From contig NZ_JAAAKW010000029.1 in NCBI RefSeq assembly GCF_009905615.1, positions 1 through 50,773 on the forward strand: a stretch of DNA of 50,773 nucleotides. The letters run 5' to 3'. A program made the translations under genes and the position numbers. The DNA is from Pseudomonas sp. SLFW. GTDB taxonomy: Bacteria; Pseudomonadota; Gammaproteobacteria; Pseudomonadales; Pseudomonadaceae. The notes below the pieces were generated by a model. That model did not search any database and was not told the origin of the DNA. It saw nothing but the letters and a program-made list of their open reading frames with translations. Shown here piece after piece: positions 34,703-42,870 of the stretch (positions are counted from its first letter, which is position 1; every line of letters starts with the position of its first letter).

Positions 34703-36142
34703 TCAGTTCCCTTCCCGCAGGCTGTCTTTGTGGCCTTCTTCGCTGCCTTCGTCGGCGGCGGAGAGAGGACGTGCTGGAGTGCGTTTCTGGCCGGGGCCAC
34801 CGTGTGGCGTGTCGGCGCTTTCATGGGTCTTCGGCCCTTTGCGCACGAGGCGCATCATGTAGCCAAAGCCGGTGCCGAACAGCATGAAATACACTACGAC
34901 GAACAGCACCAGGGTCAGGGTCAACTGCCCCACGCTGTGGTTAGACGAGGCGTTGGCGGTGCGCATCAGCCCGTAGACCACCCAGGGCTGGCGACCGATT
35001 TCCGTGGTGAACCAGCCCGCGAGCATCGCGATCAGCCCGGCAGGCCCCATGCACATCACGAGCCGCAGAAACAGGCGATTGGTGTACAGCCCGCCACGCC
35101 AGCGCAGCCAGGCGCTCCACAGGCCGACGAAGATCATCAGCATGCCCAGCGCCACCATCACCCGGAACGACCAGAAGACGATCAGCGAATTGGGGCGGTC
35201 CTCAGGCGGGAACGACTTCAGCGCCGGGATCTGTTTGTCCAGGCTGTGGGTCAGGATCAGGCTGCCGAGGTACGGAATCTCGATGGCGTATTTGGTGCGC
35301 TCTTCTTTCATGTCCGGAATGCCGAACAGGATGAGCGGCGTCGGCTCGTTGCCCACGTTTTCCCAATGTCCTTCGATGGCCGCGATCTTGGCAGGCTGGT
35401 GCTCCAGCGTGTTCAAGCCATGGGCATCGCCCACCACTGCTTGAATCGGCGCCACGATCAGCGCCATCCACATCGCCATCGACAGCATCCGGCGGATGGC
35501 CGGGTTGTCACGGCCGCGCAGCAAATGCCAGGCGGCCGATGCGCCAACGAAGAAGGCAGTCGCGACGAACGCTGCAATGGCCATGTGCATGAGGCGATAG
35601 GGGAATGACGGGTTGAAGATCACCGCAAGCCAGTCCACCGGAATCACCCGGCCATCGACGATTTCGAAGCCCTGCGGGGTTTGCATCCAGCTGTTGGAGG
35701 CGAGAATCCAGAAGGTGGAAATCAGCGTGCCAATGGCCACCATCACGGTCGCAAAGAAATGCAGGCCACGGCCAACGCGGTTCCAACCAAACAGCATCAC
35801 GCCCAGGAAACCGGCTTCGAGGAAGAAGGCGGTCAGCACTTCATAGGTCAGCAACGGCCCGGTGATCGCGCCAGCGAAATCAGAGAATCGGCTCCAGTTG
35901 GTGCCGAATTCGTACGCCATGACCAGCCCGGAGACCACGCCCATGCCAAAGTTGACGGCAAATATCTTCGACCAGAAATGGTAGAGGTCTCGGTAGGTGT
36001 CATCGTGGGTCTTGAGCCACAAACCTTCGAGCACCGCGAGGAAACTCGCCAGACCGATGGTGATGGCAGGGAACAGGATGTGGAACGAAACAGTGAACGC
36101 AAACTGAATTCGGGCGAGATCGAGTGCCTCTAAACCGAACAT
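34703..36142 (-). CDS. cioA: cyanide-insensitive ubiquinol oxidase subunit I
   Basis: CydA-family subunit of 479 residues, shorter than E. coli CydA (522) because the quinol-binding Q-loop is of the short type, as in P. aeruginosa CioA (about 488). Motifs: LARIQFAFTVSFHILFPAITIG (cut here) with the haem-ligating histidine near the N-terminus, NSWMQTPQGFEIVDG, and GRQPWVVYGLMRT near the C-terminus. This bd-type oxidase allows respiration at low oxygen and in cyanide. The start MFGLEALDL at 36142 has GAGGAAG upstream; 87 in-frame residues before it are discarded. The C-terminal tail is long and polar. Confidence 0.92.
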   Translation of the reverse strand: MFGLEALDLARIQFAFTVSFHILFPAITIGLASFLAVLEGLWLKTHDDTYRDLYHFWSKIFAVNFGMGVVSGLVMAYEFGTNWSRFSDFAGAITGPLLTYEVLTAFFLEAGFLGVMLFGWNRVGRGLHFFATVMVAIGTLISTFWILASNSWMQTPQGFEIVDGRVIPVDWLAVIFNPSFPYRLMHMAIAAFVATAFFVGASAAWHLLRGRDNPAIRRMLSMAMWMALIVAPIQAVVGDAHGLNTLEHQPAKIAAIEGHWENVGNEPTPLILFGIPDMKEERTKYAIEIPYLGSLILTHSLDKQIPALKSFPPEDRPNSLIVFWSFRVMVALGMLMIFVGLWSAWLRWRGGLYTNRLFLRLVMCMGPAGLIAMLAGWFTTEIGRQPWVVYGLMRTANASSNHSVGQLTLTLVLFVVVYFMLFGTGFGYMMRLVRKGPKTHESADTPHGGPGQKRTPARPLSAADEGSEEGHKDSLREGN

Positions 36143-36497
36143 AGGTCTTCCTCTAATCAGGTGAAACCGGCTGCAGACACACGGGGCCTTCAGCGACTGC
36201 CCCCACGGTGTATTGAGTACGACGGCGTGCCGTTGTTCTTTTTGATTTCGCGCCCAGGCAAACGACCACGCGGGAGTGATGTCAAGCCGCCCGGTCAATC
36301 GCTGGAGTGTGAGAAATTGATTCAGGTCAGCCGACGCTGAAAGAGTAGTCCCATTTCGGCACATGCTCCGCGTGGTCATTTGTCGCGTGACGAGTTGCCT
36401 CACCCGGGAGGGCAGTGCAGAAGGGGAGAAAGCGGATCAGACGCGGGATAAATGTGCTTTCGCATCTGCGCGGCGCAGGCCGTGAGAGTGCAGGAGT
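36143..36497. other. 355-base region upstream of cioA
   Basis: Promoter region of the cio operon, ending at the 3' end of the esterase gene on the same strand. A TTGAT half site (36317-36321) followed by TCAGGTCAG is a poor match to an Anr box (TTGATN4ATCAA) and I do not claim it. No gene recognised. Confidence 0.4.
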
Positions 36498-37433
36498 TCA
36501 CAACGAACGACGCAAAAACCCCAACAGCGCGCTGACCAACCGTCGATACAGCGCGTCCACTTCCGCCACCTGCCCCTTGCCCCGCAGGCTGCCGTGCACG
36601 AGCCCCAGTCCCGGGTCGAACTCGGTAGCAACGCCTGCTTCGCGCAAGGCCCGTTCGTAACACACGCCGTCGTCGCGCAAGGGGTCGAACTGGGCGACGG
36701 CAATGAACGCTGGCGCCAGGCCACGGAAGTCCGTCGCATTGAGGGGCATTGCATACGGTGAACGTTCGCCCTCGCTCAAATACAACTGCCGGTAAAACCC
36801 CAGATCCACTGTACTGAGCAACGGCGCATCGAAACATTCCGTGCGCGATGGGAGGTCGTCGGCCCCGCCCAGTCCTGGGTAAATCAGGGTTTGCCCTACG
36901 GGCTGCCGCTGTCCCGAATCGCGCAGGGCCAGGCACACGGCCGCGGCGAGATTTCCCCCAGCGCTGTCTCCGGCAATGGCGATGCGCTGAGGATCGATGT
37001 CCAGCCGTTGGGCCTGAATCTGCAAAGCGTGCCAGACCTCCAGGCAATCCTCGAAACCGGCCGGGAACGGGTGCTCGGGGGCCAACCGATAATCGACCGC
37101 GATGACCACCGCGTTGAGGTCAACCGCCAAGGTCGCAGTCAGAAAATCATGGGAATCCAGATCCCCGACCACCCAGCCCCCGCCGTGCAGGTACATGACA
37201 CATGGGGCGGGATGTTCGACAGAAATGCGATGGGGCCGGTAACAGCGCACGTCCACCCCGGCCAGCTGGAAATCCTTGACCTCAAGGTCGGCCGGACGGG
37301 TGGGGGTGAAGGCCTCGCACATGCGCGAGTAGGCGCGGCGTTGAGCGGGAATTTCCAGCGAGTCGACGCTGAAACTCAGGGTCTTCTCAATGAAGAGGGC
37401 CATTTCTGGCGAGAGGGGATATTCAGTAGGCAT
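36498..37433 (-). CDS. alpha/beta-hydrolase esterase, hormone-sensitive lipase family
   Basis: Carboxylesterase of 311 residues (HSL/bacterial family IV). The oxyanion motif HGGGW is near residue 82 (YLHGGGWVVGDLDSHD), the nucleophile serine in GDSAGG near residue 152, an acidic residue in QFDPLRDDG, and the catalytic histidine in LGLVHGSLR. Such enzymes cleave short-chain esters; the natural substrate is unknown and there is no signal peptide, so it is cytoplasmic. ATG 37433 with TGGAG upstream gives the family length; 24 in-frame residues upstream are rejected. Confidence 0.87.
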   Translation of the reverse strand: MPTEYPLSPEMALFIEKTLSFSVDSLEIPAQRRAYSRMCEAFTPTRPADLEVKDFQLAGVDVRCYRPHRISVEHPAPCVMYLHGGGWVVGDLDSHDFLTATLAVDLNAVVIAVDYRLAPEHPFPAGFEDCLEVWHALQIQAQRLDIDPQRIAIAGDSAGGNLAAAVCLALRDSGQRQPVGQTLIYPGLGGADDLPSRTECFDAPLLSTVDLGFYRQLYLSEGERSPYAMPLNATDFRGLAPAFIAVAQFDPLRDDGVCYERALREAGVATEFDPGLGLVHGSLRGKGQVAEVDALYRRLVSALLGFLRRSL

Positions 37434-37486
37434 CCGCGGCTCCAGCCCGTCTGACGCCGGGGGACAGGGTTGGTATGAACACAAAA

Positions 37487-37581
37487 CCTGTAGGAGCGAA
37501 TTCATTCGCGATTGGCCAGTACATCCAACGCATTTTCATGGGATGGACGGCCACATCGCGAATGAATTCGCTCCTACAGGG
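37487..37581. repeat. Pseudomonas REP pair
   Basis: CCTGTAGGAGCGAATTCATT and inverted AATGAATTCGCTCCTACAGG enclose about 55 bases, between the esterase gene and the binding-protein gene, which run in the same direction. Confidence 0.9.
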
Positions 37582-37609
37582 TGACATCAACAGCGCCGAC
37601 TCACTGCGC

Positions 37610-38551
37610 TTACTTGTTGACAGCCACTTGCACAGCCGCCGCTGCGTCTTTGCCGTCAAACGTGGTCACGCCATCCAGCCAGCGCTTGGTGTCTTCCGGG
37701 TGATCCTTGAGCCAGGCCTTGGCGACGTCGTTCGGGGCCTTGCGGTCCATGATCGGCACCATCATCTGGCTTTCCTGCGCCGCGGTGAATTTCAGGTTGC
37801 TCATCAGCTTGTTGACGTTCGGGCAACGGGTCGCGTAATCCGGCGCAGTCACGACGGAGACTGTCGCTGCACCTTCGTTCGGGCCGAACACATCTTCACT
37901 GCCGGTCAGGTACGCGATCTTCATGTTGATGTTCATCGGGTGCGGAGTCCAACCCACGAACACCACCCACTCCTTGCGATCCACGGCGCGTTTCACAGCG
38001 GCTAGCATCCCGGCTTCGCCCGATTCAACCAGCTGGAAACCTTTGAGGCCGAACTGGTCCTTTTCGATCATGCCCTTGATGTTGGCATTGGCACCGGTGC
38101 CTGGCTCGATCCCGTAAATCTTGCCGCCAAGCTTGTCCTTGAATTTGGCGATGTCTGCGAACGTTTTCAGGCCCGCGTCCGCTTCGAATTGCGGCACGGC
38201 CAGCGTGGCCTGGGCATCGTTCATGCTCGGGGTGTCGAACACCTTGACCTGATTGGCGGACACGAAGGGTGCAATGTTCTTGTCCATCGCCGGTTTCCAG
38301 TAACCCAGGAACACGTCAAGACGGTCATCACGCAAACCGCCGAAAACGATCTGTTGCGCGGCACTGGTTTGCTTCACGTCGTAACCCAAGTTCTGCAGCA
38401 ACACTTCAGCCACCGCGCTGGTCGCGATCACGTCAGTCCAGTTGACCACGCCCATCCGCACGTTCTGACACTTGGCTGGCTCGGCCGCCATCAAAGCCGT
38501 GCTGCTCAGCATCAACACACCACAACTGATCTGACGAATAAACTTCTTCAT
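37610..38551 (-). CDS. choline/betaine-type ABC substrate-binding protein (orphan)
   Basis: Periplasmic binding protein of 313 residues in the glycine betaine/choline OpuAC family. The signal peptide is MKKFIRQISCGVLMLSSTAL, with a cut near residue 22. The mature protein shows VNWTDVIATSAVAEVLLQNL and DVFLGYWKPAMD near the ligand pocket, and GIEPGTGANANIKGM and FVGWTPHPMN later; the Trp/Tyr-rich pattern forms the aromatic box that holds quaternary ammonium groups. It resembles the choline- and carnitine-binding proteins CbcX/CaiX of Pseudomonas, which can work with a permease encoded elsewhere. No permease or ATPase gene is nearby. GAGGAGCACGC precedes the ATG. Confidence 0.84.
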   Translation of the reverse strand: MKKFIRQISCGVLMLSSTALMAAEPAKCQNVRMGVVNWTDVIATSAVAEVLLQNLGYDVKQTSAAQQIVFGGLRDDRLDVFLGYWKPAMDKNIAPFVSANQVKVFDTPSMNDAQATLAVPQFEADAGLKTFADIAKFKDKLGGKIYGIEPGTGANANIKGMIEKDQFGLKGFQLVESGEAGMLAAVKRAVDRKEWVVFVGWTPHPMNINMKIAYLTGSEDVFGPNEGAATVSVVTAPDYATRCPNVNKLMSNLKFTAAQESQMMVPIMDRKAPNDVAKAWLKDHPEDTKRWLDGVTTFDGKDAAAAVQVAVNK

Positions 38552-38755
38552 GCGTGCTCCTCGGGTCGGCTCGTTATTTTTAATCAGCTCTTTTTGGCAG
38601 TTTGTTTCTAAACCTTGAAGACCCACGACAATGCGTTGCTGCCGCGTTGATGCAAATTACGCAGCCGCCCTGCCCACGAAACGCACCAGCGCGACCTGTG
38701 CTTGCACTGTGGCGACATTGAGAAAGATGGCAGGTTGACAGCAGCATGACGAGTG

Positions 38756-38780
38756 CCTGTAGGAGCGAGCCCCTACAGGG
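38756..38780. repeat. short REP-derived inverted repeat
   Basis: CCTGTAGG and CCTACAGG surround AGCGAGCC. It looks like a REP element reduced to its outer arms and lies just after the aldehyde oxidase large-subunit stop codon on the minus strand, where it could act as a weak terminator. Confidence 0.6.
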
Positions 38781-38791
38781 TTTGCGGATGA

Positions 38792-41011
38792 TCAGAGCAC
38801 TTTATCCAAGGTGATCGGAAACTCGCGCACGCGCTTGCCCGTTGCATGATAGATGGCATTGGCAATCGCGGACGCGACACCGACGATGCCAATTTCCCCG
38901 ACGCCCTTGGACCCCAACTCGTTGACGATCTCGTCGTTCTCTTCAACGAACAGCACGTCGATCTCGCCAATGTCGGCGTTCACGGGGATGTGGTATTCCG
39001 CCAGGCTGTGATTCATGAACCGGCCCAGGGTGTGATCGGTCTGAGTCTCTTCTTGCATGGCCTGACTGATGCCCCACACCACGCCCCCCAAAATCTGACT
39101 GCGGGCTGTTTTGGGATTGACCACCCTCCCCGCCGCCACCGCGCTGACGACGCGATTCACTCGGATGTTGCCCAAGTCTTCATCGACCAGCACCTCGACA
39201 AACACCGCCGAGTGCGTCGCGGTGGCGTAGCCGTTGCGCTTCTCGTCGGGTTCGGCGTCGATCTGCACGTCCAGCGTCTCGTGGGACGACTCACGGACGA
39301 TGTCGGCGTAGGCAAATCGCTGATCCTGGATGATCAGGTAGCCGTCGCCAAACGCGATGTCTTCCATGTCCACCACCGCGAATTGCGGATGGGCCATGCG
39401 CACAGCGTCCAGCAGTTTGGTGCGCACGCCTCGGCATGCCTGCTGTACCGCCGTGCCCACTGATGACACGGTGAACGAGCCGCCCTGCAACGGCGCGGTC
39501 GGCAACGAAGAGTCGCCCAGGACGAAAGTCACGTCGTCATGCTTGACCCCGGCGGCTTCGGCCGCGATTTGCACCATGACGGTGTACGTCCCGGTGCCGA
39601 TGTCGGTGGTGGCGCTGCTCACGGTCAACTTGCCATTGGCGTCGATGCTGGCCTTGGCACTGGCCTTCATCTGCATCGCCTCCCACACCCCGCCCGCCAT
39701 GCCCCAGCCCACCAACTGCCGGCCGTTGCGCATGCTGCGCGGTTCGGGATTGCGTCGATGCCAGCCGAAGCGCTCTGCGCCTTGCTCATAGCACGCGATC
39801 AGTTCCTTGCTGGAATAGGGTTTGTCCTCGTTGCCATTGCGCTCGGCGAAATTAATCACGCGCAGCTGCACAGGATCGATTCCGGCAGCGCAGGCCAGCT
39901 CGTCCATCGCGCATTCCAGCCCGACCATGCCCGAAGTCGCGCCCGGCGCCCGCATGTCCAGCGGGGTGTAGACGTCCAGCGGCGCGAGTTTGTAGGTCAG
40001 TTGTACGTTGTCGCACTGGTAGAGCATGCCGCTCCACTCGACGACGTGTTCGGTGAAGTCCTCGAAGCGCGAGGTCTGGCCGATGACGTCGTGCCCCACT
40101 GCCACGAGCCGGCCCTCTTTGGTCGCACCGAGTCGCAGGTGCTGCAAGGTGTTGGGGCGGTAGCCGAAGGTGAACATCTGTTGGCGGGTCAGGGTCACGC
40201 GAACTGAACGCTTGAGCTGCAGGGCCGCCATCACCGCCAAGGGCAACTGGTATTGCGGACGCAGGCCGGAGCCGAACGCACCGCCCACGAACGCGGCGAA
40301 AATGCGGATCTTCGACTTGTCCAGGTCGAACACCTTGTGCAGGTAGTCCTGACAATTCTGCGGGCCTTGGGTCTTGTCGTGGATATGCAGGCTGCCGTCG
40401 GGTTGATAGAGCACGGTCGAGGCGTGGGGCTCCATCGGGTTGTGATGCTCGTTGGGCGTGCTGTAACGGGCGTCCATGGTGAACGCCGCGCTGGCCATTC
40501 CTGCGTCGAAATCACCCCTCGGTTTCGGGGTTTCCGCCGGGGCCGTATGAGCGCTGCCTTGGGCGGCGAGCAGACTCGTCTGGTGAGCCTCGGTCTCGTA
40601 CTCGATGCGGATCAGCGAACCGGCATGGCGCGCAATCTCCAGCGAGTCGGCCACGACCAGCGCCAACGGCTGACCGCTGTAGAGCACGCGATCGTTATAA
40701 AGAGGCCGAAAGGGAGAGCCTTCTGCCGAGTCGGCGTCCTCGTAATCCTTGTCGTAACTGGCGACGCGGGGGCGGTTGAGGTGGTCGATCACAGCCACGA
40801 CGCCCGGCACTTGCAGCGCCTGCGACGTGTCGATGTTGATCACGCGGCCCCGGGCGATGGTGCTGGAGACCACGCTGCCATGAAGCAGGCCCTTTTCCGG
40901 GTATTCACCCGCGTAACGGGCCTGGCCTGTCACTTTCAGCACGCCATCGACTCTGTCCAGTGGCTGACCCACGGGCGAGACGCGACCGGGTGGAAACATT
41001 TTGGCGTTCAT
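38792..41011 (-). CDS. paoC: molybdenum hydroxylase large subunit (PaoC-like aldehyde oxidase)
   Basis: Molybdopterin-binding subunit of 739 residues in the xanthine oxidase family, matching E. coli PaoC (732) in length. Motifs: GAFGSGLRPQY (FGGG-like cofactor segment), the segment GAPGATSGMVGLECAMDELA near 365-385 (RAPGA), and the catalytic glutamate in GSKGVGEIGI near the C-terminus. It binds the molybdopterin cytosine dinucleotide centre and oxidises aldehydes; the aldehyde used cannot be told from sequence. Its ATG overlaps the stop of the FAD-subunit gene (TGATG), so it is translationally coupled. Confidence 0.85.
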   Translation of the reverse strand: MNAKMFPPGRVSPVGQPLDRVDGVLKVTGQARYAGEYPEKGLLHGSVVSSTIARGRVINIDTSQALQVPGVVAVIDHLNRPRVASYDKDYEDADSAEGSPFRPLYNDRVLYSGQPLALVVADSLEIARHAGSLIRIEYETEAHQTSLLAAQGSAHTAPAETPKPRGDFDAGMASAAFTMDARYSTPNEHHNPMEPHASTVLYQPDGSLHIHDKTQGPQNCQDYLHKVFDLDKSKIRIFAAFVGGAFGSGLRPQYQLPLAVMAALQLKRSVRVTLTRQQMFTFGYRPNTLQHLRLGATKEGRLVAVGHDVIGQTSRFEDFTEHVVEWSGMLYQCDNVQLTYKLAPLDVYTPLDMRAPGATSGMVGLECAMDELACAAGIDPVQLRVINFAERNGNEDKPYSSKELIACYEQGAERFGWHRRNPEPRSMRNGRQLVGWGMAGGVWEAMQMKASAKASIDANGKLTVSSATTDIGTGTYTVMVQIAAEAAGVKHDDVTFVLGDSSLPTAPLQGGSFTVSSVGTAVQQACRGVRTKLLDAVRMAHPQFAVVDMEDIAFGDGYLIIQDQRFAYADIVRESSHETLDVQIDAEPDEKRNGYATATHSAVFVEVLVDEDLGNIRVNRVVSAVAAGRVVNPKTARSQILGGVVWGISQAMQEETQTDHTLGRFMNHSLAEYHIPVNADIGEIDVLFVEENDEIVNELGSKGVGEIGIVGVASAIANAIYHATGKRVREFPITLDKVL

Positions 41012-41997
41012 CAGGCATTCCCTCCCACGGCGGCGTCGCTGAGCGCACGGACGATAGCGCGACGTGCCAGTTTGATCTTGAAGGCGTTGTGCTCAAGCGG
41101 CTGAACGTCGCGCAGCATGGCGTCGGCGGCGGCCACGAAGTTTTCCCGTGAGACCGGTTGGCCGATCAGCGAGCGCTCGACCTCTTTGTCGCGCCACGGC
41201 TTGTGCGCCACACCGCCCAAAGCCAATCGCACCTCGCGAATAACATCGCCGTCGAGTTCCAGCGCGGCGGCCACAGAGACCAGCGCGAACGCGTAGGACG
41301 CGCGATCACGGATTTTCAGGTAATGGCTGTGCTGCTGAAACCGTGCAGGGGGCAGTTCGATGGCGGTGATCAGTTCATCGTCCGCCAGTTGATTGTCCCG
41401 TTCGGGGGAGTCGGCAGGCAGTCGATGGAAATCCGCGAATTCGATCGTGCGTTTCCCGGCGCGCCCTTCGACATGAACCACCGCTTCAAGCGCCGCGAGT
41501 GCCACGCACATGTCTGACGGATGAGTCGCCACGCAGTCGTCGCTGGCGCCCAGAATCGCGTGAATCCGGTTCAAGCCTTGTTTCGCAGGACAGCCAGAAC
41601 CCGGCTCGCGCTTGTTGCAGGGCACGGTCGAATCGTAGAAGTAGTAGCAACGGGTGCGCTGCAACAGGTTGCCGCCGGTGCTGGCCATGTTGCGCAACTG
41701 AGGCGACGCACCCGCGAGTACGGCCTGTGACAGGAGCGGGTAACGGGTTTCGATCAACGGGTGCCAGGCCAGGTCGGCATTGCTGACCAGCGCGCCGATC
41801 ATGACGCCGCCTTCGGGCGTCTCGCGGACGTCCTTCAGCGGCAGTCCGGTGATGTCGATCAAGTGCTCGGGGTGGGCGATGTTCTCCTTCATCAAGTCCA
41901 GCAGGTTGGTACCGCCCGCGATGAAGCGGCTGGCGGGTCCCGCAAGGTTGATGGCTTGAGCCACATCGGCTGGTTTGCTGTAACTGAACGGGGTCAT
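41011..41997 (-). CDS. paoB: FAD-binding subunit of aldehyde oxidase (PaoB-like)
   Basis: CO-dehydrogenase flavoprotein-type subunit of 328 residues. The FAD-binding segment AGGTNLLDLMKEN is near residues 27-39 and NMASTGGNLLQRTRCYYF near 103-120. A cysteine group (RTRCYYF, TVPCNKREPGSGCPAK) matches the extra 4Fe-4S cluster of PaoB-type proteins, which most xanthine oxidases lack. It starts in an ATGA overlap with the small-subunit gene and ends in a TGATG overlap with the large-subunit gene, marking one operon. Confidence 0.87.
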   Translation of the reverse strand: MTPFSYSKPADVAQAINLAGPASRFIAGGTNLLDLMKENIAHPEHLIDITGLPLKDVRETPEGGVMIGALVSNADLAWHPLIETRYPLLSQAVLAGASPQLRNMASTGGNLLQRTRCYYFYDSTVPCNKREPGSGCPAKQGLNRIHAILGASDDCVATHPSDMCVALAALEAVVHVEGRAGKRTIEFADFHRLPADSPERDNQLADDELITAIELPPARFQQHSHYLKIRDRASYAFALVSVAAALELDGDVIREVRLALGGVAHKPWRDKEVERSLIGQPVSRENFVAAADAMLRDVQPLEHNAFKIKLARRAIVRALSDAAVGGNA

Positions 41998-42518
41998 GAC
42001 TGGCGCCCTCCCTGACCGGGTGCGGCGTCGAGTTGAGGCAGCACCTCAACGACGGCCGCACGAATGTTGCTGTAGGCGCCGCAACGGCATAGATTGCCGC
42101 TCATCAGCTCTTTGATGTCGTCTTCGCTGTTCGCGCGCCCTTCGTTGGCCAGCCCTACGGCCGAACAGATCTGGCCCGGCGTGCAGTAGCCGCACTGAAA
42201 GGCGTCATGTTTGATGAACGCCTGCTGCATCGGGTGCAGGGTGTCGCCTTCGGCCAACCCTTCGATGGTGGTGAGTTCGGCGCCGTCGCACATGATCGCC
42301 AGCGTCAGGCAGGCATTGATGCGCTTGCCGTCGCGCAACACGGTGCACGCCCCGCATTGGCCGTGGTCGCAGCCTTTTTTGGTGCCGACCAGATCGAGCT
42401 GTTCGCGCAGCAGGTCAAGCAACGTGGTCCAGGGTTGCACGTTCAATTGCCGGGGTTGGCCGTTGAGCGTCAGGGCAATGGAATGCTCTGCGAAGGCCTG
42501 TGGGTTCGTCGCACTCAT
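41994..42518 (-). CDS. paoA: 2Fe-2S subunit of aldehyde oxidase (PaoA-like)
   Basis: Iron-sulphur subunit of 174 residues with the plant-type 2Fe-2S motif GCDHGQCGACTVL near residues 49-61 and the second cluster motif CGYCTPGQI followed by LCRCGAYSNI. E. coli PaoA carries a Tat signal peptide; here the N-terminus (MSATNPQAFAEHSIALTLNG) has no twin arginine or hydrophobic core, so the complex is probably cytoplasmic. It is the first gene of the paoABC operon. Homologues are also called isoquinoline-1-oxidoreductase alpha subunit; the substrate is undetermined. Confidence 0.86.
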   Translation of the reverse strand: MSATNPQAFAEHSIALTLNGQPRQLNVQPWTTLLDLLREQLDLVGTKKGCDHGQCGACTVLRDGKRINACLTLAIMCDGAELTTIEGLAEGDTLHPMQQAFIKHDAFQCGYCTPGQICSAVGLANEGRANSEDDIKELMSGNLCRCGAYSNIRAAVVEVLPQLDAAPGQGGRQS

Positions 42519-42870
42519 GGGAAAGCCTCACGGTTGTTACGCATCAGCGCAGTGAATCTGCGTCTCTGGTTTACGACGTGTGGTGTTTCGCAATCGTTCA
42601 GGGAATGTGATGAGTGAGCGTCGGGGCGCTCGATCATCGACGGCCAGACGGTTTGAGCCTCAACGCCGCGGCGAATGGAGGGGCAATCCTGACAAATACC
42701 GTCCCCCGACGGGCTCCCGCCCCCATCCCGCAAAGCTGCTGGTATGATGCGCGGCTTTTTTGCGACTGGCAGATTTTGTGCAGTGAATTAATACGAGCCG
42801 TTTCAACGGCTGTGCTTTGCTGTTACTAGTCGATTCATTAAAGGCGCATTGCGCCACCGGGGAGCCATAC
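42519..42870. other. 352-base divergent intergenic region
   Basis: Holds promoters for paoABC (minus) and the purine permease (plus). A perfect inverted repeat AGCCGTT-TC-AACGGCT lies at 42796-42811, about 60 bases upstream of the permease ATG, and a -10-like TATGAT is at 42743-42748. The inverted repeat may be an operator or leader hairpin. No purine riboswitch-like structure was recognised. Confidence 0.45.

Noticed and set aside
36317..36330. Anr box for the cio operon
   Set aside because: Only the first half (TTGAT) matches; the second half is a poor fit.
42519..42870. Purine riboswitch ahead of the AzgA-type permease
   Set aside because: I could not find the three-way junction sequence pattern; only one short hairpin is visible.
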